Assembly: GCA_001657395.1 (NCBI GenBank)
Contig: LYSY01000001.1
Span: 1-64,000 of the forward strand
DNA length: 64,000 nt
DNA from: Rhodospirillales bacterium BBD 1991-14
Lineage (GTDB): Bacteria > Pseudomonadota > Alphaproteobacteria > Kiloniellales > Kiloniellaceae
Direction of reading: 5' to 3'
Of this stretch, positions 61,467 to 64,000 are shown piece by piece (the first letter of the stretch is position 1; each line of letters starts with the position of its first letter). The position numbers were made by a program, and so were the translations under genes. The notes under the pieces were generated by a model. The model did no database searches, was not told the origin of the DNA, and was given only the letters and a program-made list of their open reading frames with translations.

Positions 61467-62735
61467 ATGACCGAGTCCAATGGGCCGCCGGCAACGACCC
61501 GGCGTCGTTTCCTGACAGGTTCGCTGGTGGCCGGTGGCGCGATGGTGGCAGGAGGCCGGGCCGAGGCAGCGGGTGATCCGGCCATTCTCGAAGTCAAACC
61601 CTGGGCGCAGATCCTCGGTGAGGGCGTTGACGCGCGGCCCTACGGCACGCCCTCGCAGTTCGAGAACCACGTTGTGCGGCGCAACGTCCCCTGGCTGACC
61701 GCCGACCCCATCAGCTCGGTCAACTTCACGCCGCTGCATGAGCTGGACGGCATCATCACGCCCAACGGCCTCTGTTTCGAGCGCCACCATGCGGGGATTG
61801 CCGAGATCGAACCAACGCAGTACCGGCTCATGATCAACGGGCTCGTGGAAAAGCCGATCGTCTTCACGCTGGAGGATCTGAAACGCTTCCCGCGGGAGAA
61901 CCACCTCTACTTCCTCGAGTGCGCCGCCAACTCGGGCATGGAGTGGCGGGGCGCCCAGCTCAATGGCTGCCAGTTCACCCACGGCATGGTCCACAACGTC
62001 ATGTACACCGGCGTGCGGCTGCGTCACCTGCTGGAGCGGGCCGGCGTCAGGACCAACGGCAAGTGGATCCTTGCCGAAGGCGCCGACGCCTCGGCCATGA
62101 CCCGCTCCATCCCCTTGGAGAAGGCCCTCGACGACTGTCTGGTCGCGTTCAAGATGAACGGCGAGGCGCTGCGTCCTGAACAGGGCTATCCCGTGCGCCT
62201 CGTCGTGCCCGGCTGGGAGGGCAACATGTGGGTCAAGTGGCTGCGCCGCATCGAGGTGGGCGACGAGCCCTGGCATCACCGCGAGGAGACATCCAAGTAC
62301 ACCGACCTGCTTGCCGACGGCCGCGCCCGGCGCTTTACCTGGGTGATGGACGCCAAGTCCGTGATCACAAACCCCAGCCCGCAGGCGCCGATCACCCACG
62401 GCCGCGGTCACACGGTGATCACCGGTCTCGCCTGGTCCGGACGGGGTACGGTCCCGCGGGTCGACGTCACACTGGATGGCGGCAAGAACTGGCGCCAGGC
62501 ACGCATGGACGGGCCGAGCCTGCCGATGTCGCTGCATCGCTTCTACTTCGAGTTCGACTGGGACGGCCGTCCGCTGCTGCTGCAGAGCCGCGCGCACGAT
62601 TCGACCGGCTATGTCCAGCCAACCAAGAATGAGCTGCGCCAGGTACGTGGCGAGAACTCGATCTACCACAACAACGGAATTCAGACCTGGTATGTGAACG
62701 AGAAAGGGGCGGCCGAAAATGTCGAGGTTTCCTAG
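61467..62735 (+). CDS. soxC: Sulfane dehydrogenase molybdoprotein SoxC
   Basis: 422 aa from the ATG at 61467 with AGGAGGGT upstream. A frame from 61395 would precede the twin-arginine signal (TTRRRFLTGSLVAGG) by an implausible 24 residues. Sulfite-oxidase fold: the molybdenum ligand Cys is in LECAANSGMEW, and the dimerisation domain follows. With SoxD it oxidises the SoxY-bound sulfane sulfur, so complete oxidation of thiosulfate to sulfate without sulfur globules is expected. Its end overlaps soxD by 17 nt. Confidence 0.95.
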   Translation: MTESNGPPATTRRRFLTGSLVAGGAMVAGGRAEAAGDPAILEVKPWAQILGEGVDARPYGTPSQFENHVVRRNVPWLTADPISSVNFTPLHELDGIITPNGLCFERHHAGIAEIEPTQYRLMINGLVEKPIVFTLEDLKRFPRENHLYFLECAANSGMEWRGAQLNGCQFTHGMVHNVMYTGVRLRHLLERAGVRTNGKWILAEGADASAMTRSIPLEKALDDCLVAFKMNGEALRPEQGYPVRLVVPGWEGNMWVKWLRRIEVGDEPWHHREETSKYTDLLADGRARRFTWVMDAKSVITNPSPQAPITHGRGHTVITGLAWSGRGTVPRVDVTLDGGKNWRQARMDGPSLPMSLHRFYFEFDWDGRPLLLQSRAHDSTGYVQPTKNELRQVRGENSIYHNNGIQTWYVNEKGAAENVEVS

Positions 62736-63774
62736 GCTCCTGCTGGCGCCCGCTCTGGCCCTCGTGCTCGCTCAGGGCGCTGTTGCCGCGCCTCTCGATC
62801 TTGGCCGGGAGGCGACGCCGGAAGAGGTTGCGGCCTGGGACATCGACATCCGCCCCGATGGTCTCGGCCTCCCTGCCGGCGCCGGCTCCGTCGCGGAAGG
62901 GGAAGAGGTCTTCTTCGAGAAATGCGCCGTCTGCCACGGCGATTTCGGTGAGGGCGTGGGCCGCTGGCCGGTCCTGGCTGGTGGTCAGGAGACGCTGGAC
63001 AGCGATGACCCGGTGAAGACCATCGGCTCGTACTGGCCGTATCTCTCGACGGTCTGGGACTACGTCCATCGCGCCATGCCGTTCGGCGAGGCGCAGTCCC
63101 TCAGCGATGAGGAGGTCTATGCGATAACCGCCTACCTGCTCTATGTGAACGATGTCGTCGAAGACGAGGACTTCGTGCTTTCGCAGGAGAACTTTGCGCA
63201 GATGCGACTGCCCAACGAGGGCGGCTTCTTCATGGACGACCGTGAAGAGAGTCCGGTTTTCGCAAGATCGGCGGTCTGCATGTCCGACTGCAAGGAGGCG
63301 GTCGAGATCACCATGCGTGCCCGTATCCTGGACGTGACGCCGGAGGAGGACGAGGCCGGCGTCGAGGAAAGCGGGGAGGGCGCGGCTGCGGAACTGGCCG
63401 CTGCCCCTGCAGAGGCTGCAGCCGTTGTCCCGGCTCCATCGCCGGCACTGGACCCTATACTTGTCGCCAGCGGCGAGAAGGTGTTCCGCAAGTGCAAGGC
63501 CTGCCATCAGGTCGGCGAGGGGGCAAAGAACCGCGTCGGCCCGATTCTCACCGGGATCGTCGGTAAACCGGCGGCCAGTGTGGAGGGTTTCCGCTACTCC
63601 AAGCCGATGATGCAGGCCGGGGAAGACGGACTGATCTGGGATCACGAGAGCCTGGGGGCCTTTCTGGCCAACCCCAAGGGCTACATGCCCAAGACCAGGA
63701 TGTCCTTTGCCGGTCTGAGGAAGCAGGAAGAGATCGATGCCGTGATCGCCTATCTCACGAGCGCCGCGGAGTGA
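62719..63774 (+). CDS. soxD: Sulfane dehydrogenase diheme cytochrome SoxD
   Basis: 351 aa with a Sec signal (ends VAA). Heme 1 is CAVCH, and heme 2 CKACH lies in a C-terminal class I cytochrome domain. An Ala/Glu/Pro-rich linker (about residues 205-250) joins the domains. The second domain is strikingly similar to the next gene. SoxD takes electrons from SoxC. Confidence 0.94.
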   Translation: MSRFPRLLLAPALALVLAQGAVAAPLDLGREATPEEVAAWDIDIRPDGLGLPAGAGSVAEGEEVFFEKCAVCHGDFGEGVGRWPVLAGGQETLDSDDPVKTIGSYWPYLSTVWDYVHRAMPFGEAQSLSDEEVYAITAYLLYVNDVVEDEDFVLSQENFAQMRLPNEGGFFMDDREESPVFARSAVCMSDCKEAVEITMRARILDVTPEEDEAGVEESGEGAAAELAAAPAEAAAVVPAPSPALDPILVASGEKVFRKCKACHQVGEGAKNRVGPILTGIVGKPAASVEGFRYSKPMMQAGEDGLIWDHESLGAFLANPKGYMPKTRMSFAGLRKQEEIDAVIAYLTSAAE

Positions 63775-63777
63775 GCC

Positions 63778-64000
63778 ATGCGGGTCGGCCCGATACTCGT
63801 GGTTCTTTTGTGGGTCGGGGCGACACCGGCCTCCGCCCAGGTCGTCGGCGATGCCGAGCGCGGGGCCAAGGTCTTTCGCAAATGCGCTGCCTGCCACCAG
63901 GTGGGCGAGGGCGCGAAGAACCGTGTCGGGCCGCACCTTAACGGTGTCTTCGGGCGCAAGGCGGGTGCCCTCGAAGCCTTCCGCTACTCCGACCATATGC
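63778..64000 (+). CDS. c-type cytochrome, cut by the window end (possible electron acceptor)
   Basis: The first 74 codons are visible. ATG three bases after the soxD stop, a Sec signal ending ASAQ, then one heme site CAACH in VFRKCAACHQVGEGAKNR. It resembles a cytochrome c2/c550 and could accept electrons from SoxXA or SoxCD. The segment around the heme is almost identical to the C-terminal SoxD domain, pointing to duplication or gene conversion. The remainder lies beyond the window. Confidence 0.88.
   Translation, partial: MRVGPILVVLLWVGATPASAQVVGDAERGAKVFRKCAACHQVGEGAKNRVGPHLNGVFGRKAGALEAFRYSDHM

Overview
The window looks like a GC-rich chromosomal segment of a free-living alphaproteobacterium, perhaps of the Rhodospirillales/Kiloniellales type (inference from gene families, the tripartite tricarboxylate transporter, the Sox order and the initiator tRNA type; no phylogenetic marker gene is present). 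It opens with an initiator tRNA-Met that carries an encoded CCA and a strong terminator, possibly the tail of an rRNA operon lying to the left.

Region 1 (0.2-20.5 kb): a membrane-anchored AraC-type regulator (7TM-DISM sensor fused to an AraC DNA-binding domain) is divergent from a 15.8-kb gene for a roughly 5,280-residue RTX-type calcium-binding surface or secreted protein. The protein holds two arrays of an unusual 40-50-residue Ala/Thr/Asn-rich RTX variant, canonical RTX beta-roll blocks, EF-hand-like DxDGD segments, cadherin-like domains and an N-terminal TAAG motif that resembles a LapG-type processing site. A SulP anion transporter with STAS and cyclic-nucleotide-binding domains follows 42 nt downstream. 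No type I secretion genes are in view.

Region 2 (20.8-35.1 kb, all minus strand): two uptake operons lie side by side. The first has an RpiR regulator, a Ugp-like ABC importer and a class III metallo-phosphodiesterase. The second has a DeoR regulator, a Dpp/Opp-type ABC importer and an alkaline-phosphatase-superfamily (NPP-type) phosphodiesterase. Together they suggest scavenging of organic phosphodiesters or related compounds.

Region 3 (35.7-44.7 kb): divergent catabolic operons around a GntR/FCD regulator. On the minus strand are a CoA-transferase, a crotonase, a hot-dog thioesterase and a PLP enzyme. On the plus strand are TctCBA and an enolase-superfamily protein with atypical active-site residues.

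Region 4 (45.4-55.1 kb): asparaginase, a second PLP enzyme, a D-threonine-aldolase/D-serine-dehydratase-like protein, a second peptide ABC importer with a fused double ATPase, and a divergent LysR regulator with a perfect T-N11-A palindrome upstream.

Region 5 (55.6-64.0 kb): a thiosulfate-oxidation locus: SqrR/BigR-like persulfide sensor, SoxS thioredoxin, SoxV/CcdA, soxXYZABCD and the start of a further c-type cytochrome that closely matches the C-terminal domain of SoxD. AT-rich palindromes sit in both promoter gaps.

Four intergenic regions (about 20.6, 35.2, 45.0 and 55.3 kb) carry members of a dispersed, mosaic, hairpin-rich element family with compensatory base changes and a hairpin built from the tRNA-fMet 3' end. 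This family and the long repeats of the giant protein are the most novel-looking content.
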